From positions 3,782,001 to 3,846,000 of the forward strand of contig NZ_CP109327.1 in NCBI RefSeq assembly GCF_035918155.1: DNA of 64,000 nt, in the 5' to 3' direction. This document shows positions 7,874 to 16,548 of the stretch, in pieces. Within the stretch, counting starts at the first letter, position 1. Each line of letters opens with the position of its first letter. The position numbers and the translations under genes are program-made. This DNA is from Streptomyces sp. NBC_01591 (GTDB taxonomy: Bacteria > Actinomycetota > Actinomycetes > Streptomycetales > Streptomycetaceae). The notes beneath the pieces were generated by a model, which was not told where the DNA came from, did not search any database, and saw only the letters and a program-made list of their open reading frames with translations.

Positions 7874-8989
7874 TCAGGCGCGCGGGTAGCGGGCCAGCCA
7901 GCCCGGTGCTGCGGCCGACGGGCTGTGCAGGGCCGGCCCCTGCGTCATCTCCATGGCGAAGTCGTCCGCGAGCTCCAGCACCGTTGGCCTGCCCTCCAGT
8001 TCGGCGAGCCAGGCGGGCGGCAGCGCGGTCTCGCCGTGCAGCGCGCCGAGCAGCGCCCCGCACAGGGCCCCGGTGGCCGCGGAGGGCCCGCCGTGGTTGA
8101 CGGCCAGCCGCAGCCCGTGCCGTATGTCCTCGCCGACCAGCGCGCAGTACACGGCGATGGCGAGGACTTCCTCCGCGGCGTCCGTGGCCCCCAGCGACTC
8201 GATCAGGGCGGGCCCCGGGATGCCCTGGCGCACGGTGCCGAGGGCCTGCTTCAGCGCCTCGGTGACCGGTTCGTGCCCCGGGCGTTCGGCGAGCAGGCCC
8301 AGCGCGTGCTGGACGGAGCCGTCCAGGGTCTCGCCCCGGGCCAGGCCGTGCACCATGACGGCGAGGGCGCCCGCGGAGAGCAGGGCGGTGGGGTGGCCGT
8401 GGGTCTGGGCGGCGCACTCGACGGCGAGCTGGAGGACGAGCTGGGGCTCCCAGCCGACGAGCAGCCCGAACGGCACGGACCGGGTCAGGGCCGCCGAGTC
8501 CCGCGCCTGGGGGTTCTTGGGCTTGTCGAGGGTGCCCATGGTGGAGTCGCCGAACCCGGTCAGGCACTCCCGGGTGGGGCCACGGCGGGCGTACAGCCAC
8601 TCCTCCCGTGCGAGCCAGCCGTTGTCCTCGCGGCGTTCGTCGGGCCCCCAGTCGTGCTGGGTGGCCGCCCACCGCAGATGGGCCCGGTGCACATCGGTGG
8701 GCGGGTGCCAGGCCCCGGTGTCGCGGCGGACCTGGGCGCGGATCAGCCCGTCGACGGTGAAGAGGGTGAGCTGGGTGACGGCGGTGACGGTGCCGCGTGC
8801 GCCGTGCGCGGGCACGAGGTCGGTGACGGCGTCGGCGCCGTGGGCCGCCCGGATCTCTTCGAGCGTGAGCCCGTCGATCCCTGCCCCGAGCGCGTCTCCG
8901 ATGGCCCCGCCCAGCAGCGCGCCGCGCACCCGGCTGCGGAAGTCCTGCTGCTCGGCACGGCCCCACACAGCCGTGGTCCCAGTGCTCAC
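7874..8989 (-). CDS. ADP-ribosylglycohydrolase-fold protein with degenerate metal sites
   Basis: 371 aa from GTG 8989 (GGGAGGGG upstream). The overall DraG/ARH pattern is clear: RGALLGGAIGDALGAGIDG near the N-terminus, QLTLFTVDGLIRA, SVPFGLL, and VNHGG...GALCGALLGALHG near the C-terminus. Active family members hold two magnesium ions with a TDDT motif and a late GD-S/T-D-S/T motif. Here the first reads TAVT and the second GGPSAATG, so the key aspartates of both are missing. The fold is probably kept without hydrolase activity, perhaps as a binding or regulatory protein. It stands alone between two terminators. Confidence 0.8.
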   Translation of the reverse strand: MSTGTTAVWGRAEQQDFRSRVRGALLGGAIGDALGAGIDGLTLEEIRAAHGADAVTDLVPAHGARGTVTAVTQLTLFTVDGLIRAQVRRDTGAWHPPTDVHRAHLRWAATQHDWGPDERREDNGWLAREEWLYARRGPTRECLTGFGDSTMGTLDKPKNPQARDSAALTRSVPFGLLVGWEPQLVLQLAVECAAQTHGHPTALLSAGALAVMVHGLARGETLDGSVQHALGLLAERPGHEPVTEALKQALGTVRQGIPGPALIESLGATDAAEEVLAIAVYCALVGEDIRHGLRLAVNHGGPSAATGALCGALLGALHGETALPPAWLAELEGRPTVLELADDFAMEMTQGPALHSPSAAAPGWLARYPRA

Positions 8990-9148
8990 CGTGCCCCTCC
9001 CCCGTCGGCCCGCAGGCAGGCCCGCCTGCGACTGCGCAGCACTGTAATCGAACGGGAACGGTCGGTAGAGGCCACGGAACCGGGTACGCGTGGGTATGTG
9101 CGCAGTTGGCCGGCAGAAAAATGGCGGGCGGGTTGCGGCGATGAGCGA

Positions 9149-9177
9149 GGGCGGCGCTCGCGGACGGAGCGCCGCCC
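9149..9177 (-). terminator. Terminator after fbiC
   Basis: A perfect 11-bp stem GGGCGGCGCTC / GAGCGCCGCCC with a 7-nt loop lies 22 nt past the fbiC stop. Confidence 0.75.
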
Positions 9178-9198
9178 GGAACAGGCCGCGCGTACGGC

Positions 9199-11781
9199 TC
9201 AGTCCGGCAGCACGGGAAGCAGCTCCGGAAGGTGCCCGTCGGACGCCGCGGCCGCCGCCACCCGCTCCTCGGGGACCTCCCCGTACAGCGTCGTACGCGG
9301 CTTCGCCGGGCGCCCAGCGAGGTCCGCGATGGCGACCAGGTCCTGGACGGAGCGGTAGGAGCCGTAACCGGAGCCCGCCATCCGGGAGATGGTCTCCTCC
9401 ATCAGGGTGCCGCCCAGGTCGTTGGCGCCCGAGCGGAGCATTTCGGCCGCGCCCTCCGTGCCGAGCTTGACCCAGCTGGTCTGGATGTTGGTGATGTGCG
9501 GGTGCAGCAACAGCCGGGCCATGGCGGTGACGGCCCGGTTGTCGCGGTCGGTCGGGCCGGGGCGGGCGATGCCCGCGAGGTAGACCGGCGCGTTGGTGTG
9601 GATGAACGGCAGCGTGACGAACTCCGTGAAGCCGCCGGTCTCCTGCTGGAGCCGGGCCAGGGTCCGCAGGTGGCCGAGCCAGTGGCGGGGCTGGTCGACG
9701 TGCCCGTACATCATCGTCGAGGACGAGCGCAGGCCCACCTCGTGGGCGGTCCTGACCACCTCCAGCCATGTCGCGGTCGGCAGCTTGCCCTTGGTGAGGA
9801 CCCAGCGGACCTCGTCGTCCAGGATCTCGGCCGCCGTGCCGGGGATCGAGCCGAGCCCGGCCTCCTTCGCGGCGATCAGCCAGTCACGGATGGACATGCC
9901 GGTGCGGGTGGCGCCGTTGACGACCTCCATGGGCGAGAAGGCGTGCACATGCATGCCGGGCACGCGTTCCCGCACCGCCCGCGCGATGTCGAAGTACGCG
10001 GTGCCGGGCAGGTCGGGGTGGATGCCGCCCTGCATGCAGACCTCGACCGCGCCGACGTCCCACGCCTGCGCGGCCCGGTCGGCGACCTGGTCCAGGGAGA
10101 GCGTGTACGCGTCGGCGTCGGTGCGCCGCTGGGCGAAGGCGCAGAACCGGCAGCCGGTGTAGCAGACGTTGGTGAAGTTGATGTTCCTGGTGACGATGTA
10201 CGTGACGTCGTCGCCGACCACGTCGCGGCGCAGGGTGTCCGCGATCCGGCACAGTTCGTCGAGCGCCGGGCCGTCCGCGTGGAGCAGGGCGAGCGCCTGC
10301 TCGTCGGTGAGCTTCGTCGGGTCGTCGGCGGCCTGGCTCAGCGCCTGGCGCACATCGCCGTCGATGCGGGACGGCACCATGCCGGGGGCGGCGGCCTCGC
10401 GCAGCGCCTCCCAGTCCCCGTACACCTCGTCGAAGTCCTCGCGGCGGTCGCCGGTGCGGCCCTCGGTGTCGATGGTGCGGTGCAGGTCGGTGCGGCCGCT
10501 GGCGCCGAACTCCTCGTCGGGCTCCTGCCAGGGCAGCCCGGCGGGGACGGCACCCTCGCGGGCGAGCCCCGTCTCCGGGTCGGCGAGCGCGCGGACGTGC
10601 GGGAGGAGGCGGGGGTCGAGCCACGGCTCGCCGCGCCGGATGAACTCCGGGTAGATGGTGAGGCGTTCACGCAGTGCGAACCCCGACTCCGCGGTCTTCG
10701 CGGCGAGCTCGTCGATGTGCGGCCAGGGGCGTTCGGGGTTCACATGGTCCGGCGTGAGCGGCGAGACCCCGCCCCAGTCGTCGATCCCGGCGCCGATGAG
10801 CAGCGCGTACTCGGCGTCGACGAGGTTCGGCGGGGCCTGGATGCGGGCGGACGGGCCGAGGATGTGCCGGGCGACGGCGATGGCGGCGGCCAGCTCCTCC
10901 AACTCGGCGTCCGGCATGCCGCGCATCGCGGTGTCCGGCTTGGCGCGGAAGTTCTGGACGATGACTTCCTGGATGCCGTGGTAGGCGCGGGCGGTCCTGC
11001 GCAGCTCGAAGAGGGAGTCGGCGCGCTCCTCGTACGACTCGCCGATCCCGATCAGGATGCCGGTCGTGAACGGGACGTTGGAGCGCCCCGCGTCCTCCAG
11101 CACCCGCAGCCGCACGGCCGGCTCCTTGTCCGGGGAGCCGTGGTGCGGGCCGCCCGGCTCGGACCACAGACGGGTGGCCGTCGTCTCCAGCATCATGCCC
11201 ATGGACGGGGCGACGGGCTTGAGCCGCTGCAGATCGGTCCAGCTCAGCACGCCCGGGTTGAGGTGCGGGAGGAGCCCGGTCTCTTCGAGCACCCGGATCG
11301 CCATGGCGCGTACGTACGCGAGGGTGTCGTCGTACCCCTCGGCCTCCAGCCACTCCCGTGCCTCGGGCCACCGGTCCTCGGGCCGGTCCCCGAGCGTGAA
11401 CAGCGCTTCCTTGCACCCCATGGCCGCGCCCTTGCGGGCGATGTCCAGCACCTCGTCGGGCGAGAGGAACATCCCGTGCCCCTCGCGCCGCAGCTTGCCG
11501 GGCACGGTGACGAAGGTGCAGTAGTGGCACTTGTCGCGGCAGAGCCGGGTCAGCGGAATGAACACCTTGCGGGAGTACGTAATGACCCCCGGCCGGCCTG
11601 CGGCGTCGAGCCCCGCGTCCCGCACCCGGGCGGCCGAGGCGGCGAGATCCGTCAGGTCGTCGCCCCGCGCCTGGAGCAGAACGGCGGCCTCGGCCACATC
11701 GAGAGCGACACCGTCACGGGCCCGCTTGAGGGCACGCCGCATGGAATTGGTGGTCGGACGTCCGCGCTGAGGATCGGTCAT
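9199..11781 (-). CDS. fbiC: FO synthase (fused CofG/CofH), coenzyme F420 biosynthesis
   Basis: 860 aa, the normal length for the actinobacterial fusion. It has two radical-SAM domains: CRDKCHYC at 81-88 (CofG half) and CYTGCRFC near 539-546 (CofH half). Together they join tyrosine and the flavin precursor 5-amino-6-ribitylaminouracil to make the deazaflavin FO. ATG 11781 (protein starts MTDPQRGRP) is chosen because it matches the expected length; longer frames run into non-conserved sequence. It is transcribed alone. The window also holds LLM-family enzymes likely to use F420 (28758-29603 and 42372-43316), although they are not adjacent. Confidence 0.95.
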   Translation of the reverse strand: MTDPQRGRPTTNSMRRALKRARDGVALDVAEAAVLLQARGDDLTDLAASAARVRDAGLDAAGRPGVITYSRKVFIPLTRLCRDKCHYCTFVTVPGKLRREGHGMFLSPDEVLDIARKGAAMGCKEALFTLGDRPEDRWPEAREWLEAEGYDDTLAYVRAMAIRVLEETGLLPHLNPGVLSWTDLQRLKPVAPSMGMMLETTATRLWSEPGGPHHGSPDKEPAVRLRVLEDAGRSNVPFTTGILIGIGESYEERADSLFELRRTARAYHGIQEVIVQNFRAKPDTAMRGMPDAELEELAAAIAVARHILGPSARIQAPPNLVDAEYALLIGAGIDDWGGVSPLTPDHVNPERPWPHIDELAAKTAESGFALRERLTIYPEFIRRGEPWLDPRLLPHVRALADPETGLAREGAVPAGLPWQEPDEEFGASGRTDLHRTIDTEGRTGDRREDFDEVYGDWEALREAAAPGMVPSRIDGDVRQALSQAADDPTKLTDEQALALLHADGPALDELCRIADTLRRDVVGDDVTYIVTRNINFTNVCYTGCRFCAFAQRRTDADAYTLSLDQVADRAAQAWDVGAVEVCMQGGIHPDLPGTAYFDIARAVRERVPGMHVHAFSPMEVVNGATRTGMSIRDWLIAAKEAGLGSIPGTAAEILDDEVRWVLTKGKLPTATWLEVVRTAHEVGLRSSSTMMYGHVDQPRHWLGHLRTLARLQQETGGFTEFVTLPFIHTNAPVYLAGIARPGPTDRDNRAVTAMARLLLHPHITNIQTSWVKLGTEGAAEMLRSGANDLGGTLMEETISRMAGSGYGSYRSVQDLVAIADLAGRPAKPRTTLYGEVPEERVAAAAASDGHLPELLPVLPD

Positions 11782-12303
11782 GAACCCGAGCATACGAGCG
11801 AGGCCCGCGCCCCGGACCAGGGCATCTGCCGGGCACGGGTCGATCCGCTCCAGCCGTCGCCGGGACCGGGGACCGGGGCATCCCGGATTCCGCCGCTCAG
11901 AGCGGTTCCGTGGAGCCGGTGGCCGGCCCACCGCCGGCATGGCGATCGACGGCGGCGGATACACCCTGCGGGACAGGGCCACGAAGCAGCCGGGCAACCA
12001 GCCGTTTCGTTCGGATCACGCCCTGCCGCACGCCGGTGTGGTGGCTGGGCGGGGATCTTGCGGACCCGAGCTGGAAATGCCGGGCTGGTTGAAGTCGCCG
12101 CCATGGCGATCCGCCCTGGACCACGACCGCCTGCGCTTCTACCTCCATCTCGACCCGCTCACCTGGGGCTGATCGGCTCGTACGGATCACCGGGCGGACC
12201 GGAGTCCGGGCGCCACGCTTGTTCCCTTGTGGGTTACAGCTGATTCAGCCTCCTCGTGGTGAGGCGAGTGGACCACCCGCCCAGCAGCCCGAGGGGCAAA
12301 GAA
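11782..12303. other. Intergenic region without a recognisable gene
   Basis: About 520 bp between the start of fbiC and the leader of the lectin gene. Both strands have open frames (for example plus 11780-12172) but none shows a ribosome site with a recognisable protein. The first part must contain the fbiC promoter. The stretch after 12200 is noticeably less GC-rich than its surroundings. Confidence 0.4.
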
Positions 12304-12363
12304 ACCCAAACGGCGATTTTTGGATTATCTCTGCAGCCCATCGGCATATCAGGCCGTTTGGGT
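12304..12363 (+). promoter_or_regulatory. 11-bp inverted repeat in the leader of the lectin gene
   Basis: ACCCAAACGGC (12304-12314) pairs perfectly with GCCGTTTGGGT (12353-12363) across an AT-richer 38-nt loop, ending 56 nt before the lectin ATG. It could be a 5'-UTR stem-loop or a binding site. Confidence 0.5.
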
Positions 12364-12419
12364 GGCCCCTCCGAGCAGCAAGATTCCCCTCGCAAGGTTC
12401 GAGGTAAGGGGACAGGAAC

Positions 12420-13118
12420 ATGGCTGACTGGAAGAACGTCTCCGGTGGTCTCACTTCAATCTCGGTCGGATCCAGAACCCATGTCTGGGGTGTGAACTCC
12501 CTGGGCCAGATGTACCGGTACACGGGCCACGACTCCAACCCGTGGGTGGGCATCCCCGGCAAGGCAGTCGACATCGGCGTAGCAGCCGACGGCACCGTGT
12601 GGCACGTCAACTCAGCAGGCGGAATCTACCGGTACACCGGAGACCAGGGATCCACGGACTGGGTCGCCGTCTCAGGCGGCCTGACCCGCATCTCGGTCGG
12701 ATCCCGGACCCACGTCTGGGGCGTGAACTCCCTGGGCCAGATGTACCGGTACACAGGCCACGACTCCAACCCGTGGGTGGGCATCCCCGGCAAGGCAGTC
12801 GACATCGGCGTAGCAGCCGACGGCACCGTGTGGCACGTCAACTCAGCAGGCGGAATCTACCGGTACACCGGAGACCAGGGATCCACGGACTGGGTCGCCG
12901 TCTCAGGCGGCCTGACCCGCATCTCGGTCGGATCCCGGACCCACGTCTGGGGCGTGAACTCCAGGGGCCAGATGTACCGGTACACGGGCTACGACTCCAA
13001 CCCATGGGTGGGCATCCCCGGCAACGCCGCCGACATCGGCGCGGCAGCCGACGGCACCGTGTGGCACGTCAACTCAGCAGGCGGAATCTACCGGTACACC
13101 GGAGACCAGCCGAGCTGA
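12420..13118 (+). CDS. Tectonin-repeat beta-propeller lectin
   Basis: 232 aa made of three 77-residue repeats, each holding two related units of about 38 residues. One unit contains SRTHVWGVNS and QMYRYTG; the other contains ADGTVWHVNS and GGIYRYTGDQ. The unit pattern (W at the start, V/I-x-VG or GVA, VWGVN / VWHVN, IYRYTG) is that of tectonin/TECPR domains, so six units should close a six-bladed propeller with carbohydrate- or lipid-binding sites. There is no signal peptide or membrane segment; tectonin lectins elsewhere are also often leaderless. The ATG has AGGGGACAGGA upstream. The gene is flanked by a leader inverted repeat and a terminator and looks self-contained and horizontally mobile. 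Confidence 0.8.
   Translation: MADWKNVSGGLTSISVGSRTHVWGVNSLGQMYRYTGHDSNPWVGIPGKAVDIGVAADGTVWHVNSAGGIYRYTGDQGSTDWVAVSGGLTRISVGSRTHVWGVNSLGQMYRYTGHDSNPWVGIPGKAVDIGVAADGTVWHVNSAGGIYRYTGDQGSTDWVAVSGGLTRISVGSRTHVWGVNSRGQMYRYTGYDSNPWVGIPGNAADIGAAADGTVWHVNSAGGIYRYTGDQPS
12447..13118 (+). repeat. Three near-identical 231-bp tandem repeats inside the lectin gene
   Basis: The motif CTCGGTCGGA recurs at 12461, 12692 and 12923, exactly 231 bp (77 codons) apart. The DNA of neighbouring repeats is almost identical, even at third positions, showing recent duplication or gene conversion. The number of repeats may vary between strains. Confidence 0.9.
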
Positions 13119-13138
13119 TCTCAAACACCAACGGATAT

Positions 13139-13165
13139 GGGCCCACGCGTGGTGCGCGTGGGCCC
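13139..13165 (+). terminator. Terminator after the lectin gene
   Basis: GGGCCCACGCG pairs with CGCGTGGGCCC across a 5-nt loop, 20 nt past the lectin stop. It also lies between convergent genes. Confidence 0.8.
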
Positions 13166-13192
13166 GCCTTCGTCCCCGTTGGGGACTGTCGT

Positions 13193-14143
13193 CTAGGCAG
13201 TCGGGGCCTTGATGAGCGGCACGTCCCGCGTGAACTCCCGGAACCCGACGCTGTAGTACAGCCCGCGCGCCTGGGGATGCCCCGGCGCACCCAGGCAGGC
13301 GACCGTCATATGCGTTGCCCCGGCCGCCCGCGCCAGACGCATCCCGTGCAGAAGCATCGCCCGCCCCAGCCCCCGACGCCGGTAGTCCGGATGCGTCCCG
13401 ACCGGCTCGAACTCAGCGGTCCTGTTCGCTTCGTCGAGCCACATGATCGTCGACGATGCCATCGTGCCGTCCGGCGCCTCCACCAGGATGTGCAGGTCGC
13501 CGCGGTACGGCGCCGTCTGCCGGACGTCCTGGTAGGCCTCGGCCGTGTACACGGACGGCGCCCACGCGTCCACATGGGCCTGGACCGCGGCCTTCGGCCC
13601 GGCCTCGTCGGCGGTGCGGAACCGGAATCCGTCCGGCAGGACGGGCTGTTCCACGTCGGTGAGGTCCCGCTCGTTGAACTGGGTCCAGGACCCGGTGTCG
13701 CCGAGCGAGTCCGGGTCGGTCTCATAGCCGTGCGCCGCCCATCGCTTCAGGGCGAACCCATCGGCGGCGCTCGGCAACACCGTACGTTCGAGGCCCGCCG
13801 CCGTACCGTCGTACCAGTCGATCACTTCGTCAACCAGCCCGGCGTGGTCGGGGTGGACCTGATACGCCAGGTAGGCGCCGGTGACATCCTTCACCGACCC
13901 GTCGTTCCGCCGCACCCGGTGCGGAAGAAAGGCCCAGCTCCACGCCACCAGATCCCCGCCGGAGAACCACAGCCGACGCGTCCAGCTCGCACCATCGCCG
14001 GCACGCCCCTTGCCCCAGATCCAAGCCAGCTCGCCGAGCGTCGCGTCACTGTTCACCAGGTCCGGTCGGATAGCGGTGACACGCTGCGCCAAAGCCTGCA
14101 TGAGCTGCACGTCCGCGGCGGTCACGAGCTCGTAGTTCGCCAT
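13193..14143 (-). CDS. Tandem-domain GNAT acetyltransferase
   Basis: 316 aa with two acetyltransferase-like halves. The C-terminal half has the acetyl-CoA loop in HPDYRRRGLGRAML (near 255-270) and the end strand ARGLYYSVGFREF. The N-terminal half (YLAYQVHPDHAGLVDEVIDW) is a degenerate GNAT unit, as in mycothiol-synthase-like or Eis-like double-domain proteins. The substrate is unknown. The start ATG 14143 gives MANYELV. It is convergent with the lectin gene and lies downstream of the HigBA-type locus on the same strand. Confidence 0.8.
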   Translation of the reverse strand: MANYELVTAADVQLMQALAQRVTAIRPDLVNSDATLGELAWIWGKGRAGDGASWTRRLWFSGGDLVAWSWAFLPHRVRRNDGSVKDVTGAYLAYQVHPDHAGLVDEVIDWYDGTAAGLERTVLPSAADGFALKRWAAHGYETDPDSLGDTGSWTQFNERDLTDVEQPVLPDGFRFRTADEAGPKAAVQAHVDAWAPSVYTAEAYQDVRQTAPYRGDLHILVEAPDGTMASSTIMWLDEANRTAEFEPVGTHPDYRRRGLGRAMLLHGMRLARAAGATHMTVACLGAPGHPQARGLYYSVGFREFTRDVPLIKAPTA

Positions 14144-14260
14144 GCTGCGCCACTGTGTCAGTGCTCCGCAGAGCCGTCGACCCGTTTTCCGGCCCGGATC
14201 ACGGCCGTACCGGCGTCCAGATCAACGCCCATGCGCGGCGGTGCGCCATCCGACATGTCC

Positions 14261-14629
14261 TCAGGCCGCTGAGGAGCGCCCGCCCGCTCCGATCCCACCC
14301 GGGCCGCCGCCTTCGTGCGCGGTGAAGGAGAACGCCGAGGTATCGCCGTCCAGGTCGATGGTGAGCGACGCGTCCAGGGCCTTGGCCAGGCGCGTCAGGA
14401 GAGCCAGGGTCGGAACGGAATCGCCACCCTCGATGTTGGAGATCTGCGGCTGCGTCATCCCCGCGCGACGGGCCAGCTCGGTCTGCGACAGCCCGAGTTC
14501 GGTCCGCCGGTCATGGACAGCCTGCCCCAGCGCGAAGGCGTACCCGGCCTCGACGTAGGCGGACGACTCCTCGACCCTCTCCCCCAGAAGCTTTCTGGTC
14601 TGCCGTGTCTTCCACTGGGAGTGATCCAC
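14261..14629 (-). CDS. HigA-type XRE antitoxin
   Basis: 122 aa from GTG 14629, preceded by GAGGAG. A single HTH (RTELGLSQTELARRAGMTQ near 45-63, then QISNIEGG) is followed by a short acidic and Gly-rich tail. Upstream by 2 nt ends a RelE/HigB-type toxin reading frame, giving the toxin-first order of HigBA systems. The antitoxin probably represses the operon from the AT-rich site at 15010-15029. Since the toxin frame is broken, the antitoxin may now serve only as a regulator or be in decay. Confidence 0.8.
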   Translation of the reverse strand: MDHSQWKTRQTRKLLGERVEESSAYVEAGYAFALGQAVHDRRTELGLSQTELARRAGMTQPQISNIEGGDSVPTLALLTRLAKALDASLTIDLDGDTSAFSFTAHEGGGPGGIGAGGRSSAA

Positions 14630-14631
14630 GA

Positions 14632-15001
14632 CTATGCCTCCTCGCTCCGGTCGTATGTGTGCGCGGCCGCACCATGATCCGCCTCGCACACCTTTTGGGC
14701 CAGCTGGGCGCGCTCGACCTCGGCAGTCTCACGTTGTTTGGTCTTCCGGAACACCGTCAGCAGCACGATTCGCTTCTCGGGGGCAAGCCAGTAGGTGATG
14801 CGCACCGCGCTGCCGTCCATGGTGAAGCGCAACTCACGCACCTTGCCGCCAAGGTGCCTGGAGTAGGGGCTCGCCCAAAGTTGTGGGCTTCGCCGCGAGC
14901 ATGTCAGCTGCCCGTTCGGCCTTGTCGTACTGAGCATCAGCAAGCAGCGCCAGCCACTGCCGAACCTCGGGCTCGATCTCGATTCGCCAAGGTAATTCCA
15001 C
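14632..15001 (-). pseudogene. HigB/RelE-type (Gp49-like) toxin, frameshifted
   Basis: From GTG 15001 the frame gives a good N-terminal half (PWRIEIEPEVRQWL, DAQYDKAERAADMLAAKP, TTLGEP). At a run of four G (plus strand 14866-14869) it leaves the family sequence. The remainder continues in the next frame (SRHLGGKVRELRFTMDG, ITYWLAPEKRIVLLTVF, RKTKQRETAEVERA) to a stop at 14632. One base too many in the run explains the break. Intact homologues are about 120 aa and cleave mRNA on the ribosome. This copy is either inactive, a programmed or phase-variable frameshift, or a sequencing error. Confidence 0.8.
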
Positions 15002-15009
15002 AGGAAAAA

Positions 15010-15029
15010 CTATACAGAAACTTATATAG
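15010..15029 (-). promoter_or_regulatory. AT-rich promoter/operator of the toxin-antitoxin locus
   Basis: CTATA-N10-TATAG lies immediately upstream of the toxin start in a very AT-rich island (TATATA and TATAGT could serve as -10 elements). This fits an autorepressed HigBA promoter. Confidence 0.5.
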
Positions 15030-15154
15030 GCCGGGATTCGAGCGGATTCCTCGCCACGTCGGCGGGGCGCGGCATGGACGAGCTCGGTGGTCGCATCGTT
15101 GAGGTAGGGCAGGATTCGCGGACTCGGCTTGACCCTCACGTTGCGTGAGGCCGG

Positions 15155-15703
15155 ATGGTGAGGTGCATGAGCGACCACTACAACGCGTTTGAGATGAGCC
15201 CCGTACCCACTCCCGGCCCGGATGCGGTTCCGCCGGAGCTGTTCCGTGGCATCTATGGAATGCCCGCGTTCGCGACGATCCCCACGAGCGATCTGGCGGC
15301 GTCGGTGGACTTCTGGATTCGTGGGCTCGGGTTCTTCGAGCTGTTCAGCATCCCCGGCAGGCTTGTGCATCTGCGCCGGTGGGCGTTCCAGGACGTACTC
15401 CTCGTCACGACGGCGAGCGTTCCGGAGCAGGCACCAGCGATGAGCTTCAGTTTCTCGTGCGTGCTCAGCCAGGTCGATTCCCTTGTGGAGGCCTGTCGTG
15501 CGTTGCGCCCGGACTCGGTCGACGGTCCACGGGACACCCCCTGGAACACCCGCGATGTGGAGGTGGTCACCCCCGAGAACGCACGGATCGTTCTCACTGC
15601 GGCGAAGCCCTTTGATCCGGCCAGTCAGGAGGCGCGGAACCTTGAGGCCATCGGGATCACCCCACCCGGCGTCGGTCGCGGAGACAATCAGGAGCATGCC
15701 TGA
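15155..15703 (+). CDS. VOC-superfamily (glyoxalase / bleomycin-resistance fold) protein
   Basis: 182 aa from ATG 15155 (GTGAGG upstream); ATG 15167 is an alternative. The fold is shown by FATIPTSDLAASVDFWIRGLGF (positions ~42-62), followed by LVHLRRWAFQDVLLV and a second half with SCVLSQVDSLVEACRAL and RDVEVVTPENARIVL. It may bind or modify a small molecule or give antibiotic immunity by sequestration. The stop lies inside the next gene's start (overlap of 8 bp), so it is translated together with the TipA-like regulator, which probably senses the same ligand. Confidence 0.8.
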   Translation: MVRCMSDHYNAFEMSPVPTPGPDAVPPELFRGIYGMPAFATIPTSDLAASVDFWIRGLGFFELFSIPGRLVHLRRWAFQDVLLVTTASVPEQAPAMSFSFSCVLSQVDSLVEACRALRPDSVDGPRDTPWNTRDVEVVTPENARIVLTAAKPFDPASQEARNLEAIGITPPGVGRGDNQEHA

Positions 15704-16499
15704 TTCCACTGACGCCGACGGCCTGCCCGTCGGTCAGGTCTCGACGCGCCTGGGCGTGACGGTCCGCGCGCTGCACCACTGGGACGAGATCGGTCTCGCG
15801 CGACCGTCGCTGCGCACGGCTGCCGGATACCGGCTCTACACCGCTGGTGACCTGGAACGCCTGCACCGCATCGTCGTCTACCGTGAGATCGGTCTCGGCC
15901 TGGACCGGATTCAGGCCGTCCTGGACGACTCGACCGCAGACGTACCCGGCGCACTGCGCGCGCAGCGCACCCAGGTCGCGGAACGGATCGACCGCCTCCA
16001 GCAGCTCAGCACCGGACTGGATCGGATGATCGACGCCCACGAGCGCGGCCTGCTGCTGACCGCAGAGCAGCAGGCCGCGATCTTCGGCCCCCAGTGGAAC
16101 CCGGACGGGCCCGCCCAAGCCCGTCAGCGCTGGGGAGACACGACGCAATGGCGGCAGTACGCCGAACGCTCGGCCTCTCGCGGTCCGGAGGAATGGCAGG
16201 CCATCGCCGACGCCGTCGCCGCCCTCGACCGCGCCCTCGGGGATGCGATGGACGCCGGCATCACGCCTGGTAGCCCGGAAGCGATTCAACTCGTCGAACG
16301 GCACCGCGAAGTCTTCGCTTCGTACTTTCCCCTCACCAGACAGATGCAGGTCTGTCTCGGCCGCATGTATGAGGCCGAGCCGGCATTCGCCGCCCACTAC
16401 GACGGCATCCGCGCCGGCCTTGCCACATGGTTCCGTCGCATCGTCGACGCCGACGCGCGCGCCCACGGCATCGACCCCGACACCGCGACCTGGCAGTAG
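15696..16499 (+). CDS. MerR-family regulator with TipAS ligand-binding domain
   Basis: 267 aa. The MerR winged helix is at ~10-80 (VGQVSTRLGVTVRALHHW, AAGYRLYTAGDLERLHRI), followed by a dimerisation coiled coil (~85-125). The C-terminal ~145 residues match the TipAS antibiotic-recognition domain (MYEAEPAFAAHYDGI..GLATWF). TipA proteins bind thiopeptides and other compounds and switch on their own promoter. The ATG at 15696 overlaps the VOC gene end, and GGAG directly precedes it, so translation is likely coupled. Confidence 0.85.
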   Translation: MPDSTDADGLPVGQVSTRLGVTVRALHHWDEIGLARPSLRTAAGYRLYTAGDLERLHRIVVYREIGLGLDRIQAVLDDSTADVPGALRAQRTQVAERIDRLQQLSTGLDRMIDAHERGLLLTAEQQAAIFGPQWNPDGPAQARQRWGDTTQWRQYAERSASRGPEEWQAIADAVAALDRALGDAMDAGITPGSPEAIQLVERHREVFASYFPLTRQMQVCLGRMYEAEPAFAAHYDGIRAGLATWFRRIVDADARAHGIDPDTATWQ

Positions 16500-16548
16500 A
16501 GCGCGGATCCGGAAGCGTCCATCGACGGACTGCGGGCCACACAGGAGT

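Noticed and set aside
11780..12172. Plus-strand frame in the fbiC-lectin intergenic region
   Set aside because: No ribosome site and no recognisable domain; Arg-rich start overlaps fbiC.
9232..12243. A 1003-codon plus-strand frame opposite fbiC
   Set aside because: It is an antisense shadow of a GC-rich gene; the minus strand encodes a clear FO synthase.
12447..13118. Repeats as a CRISPR array or transposon ends
   Set aside because: The repeats are in-frame codons of a beta-propeller gene.
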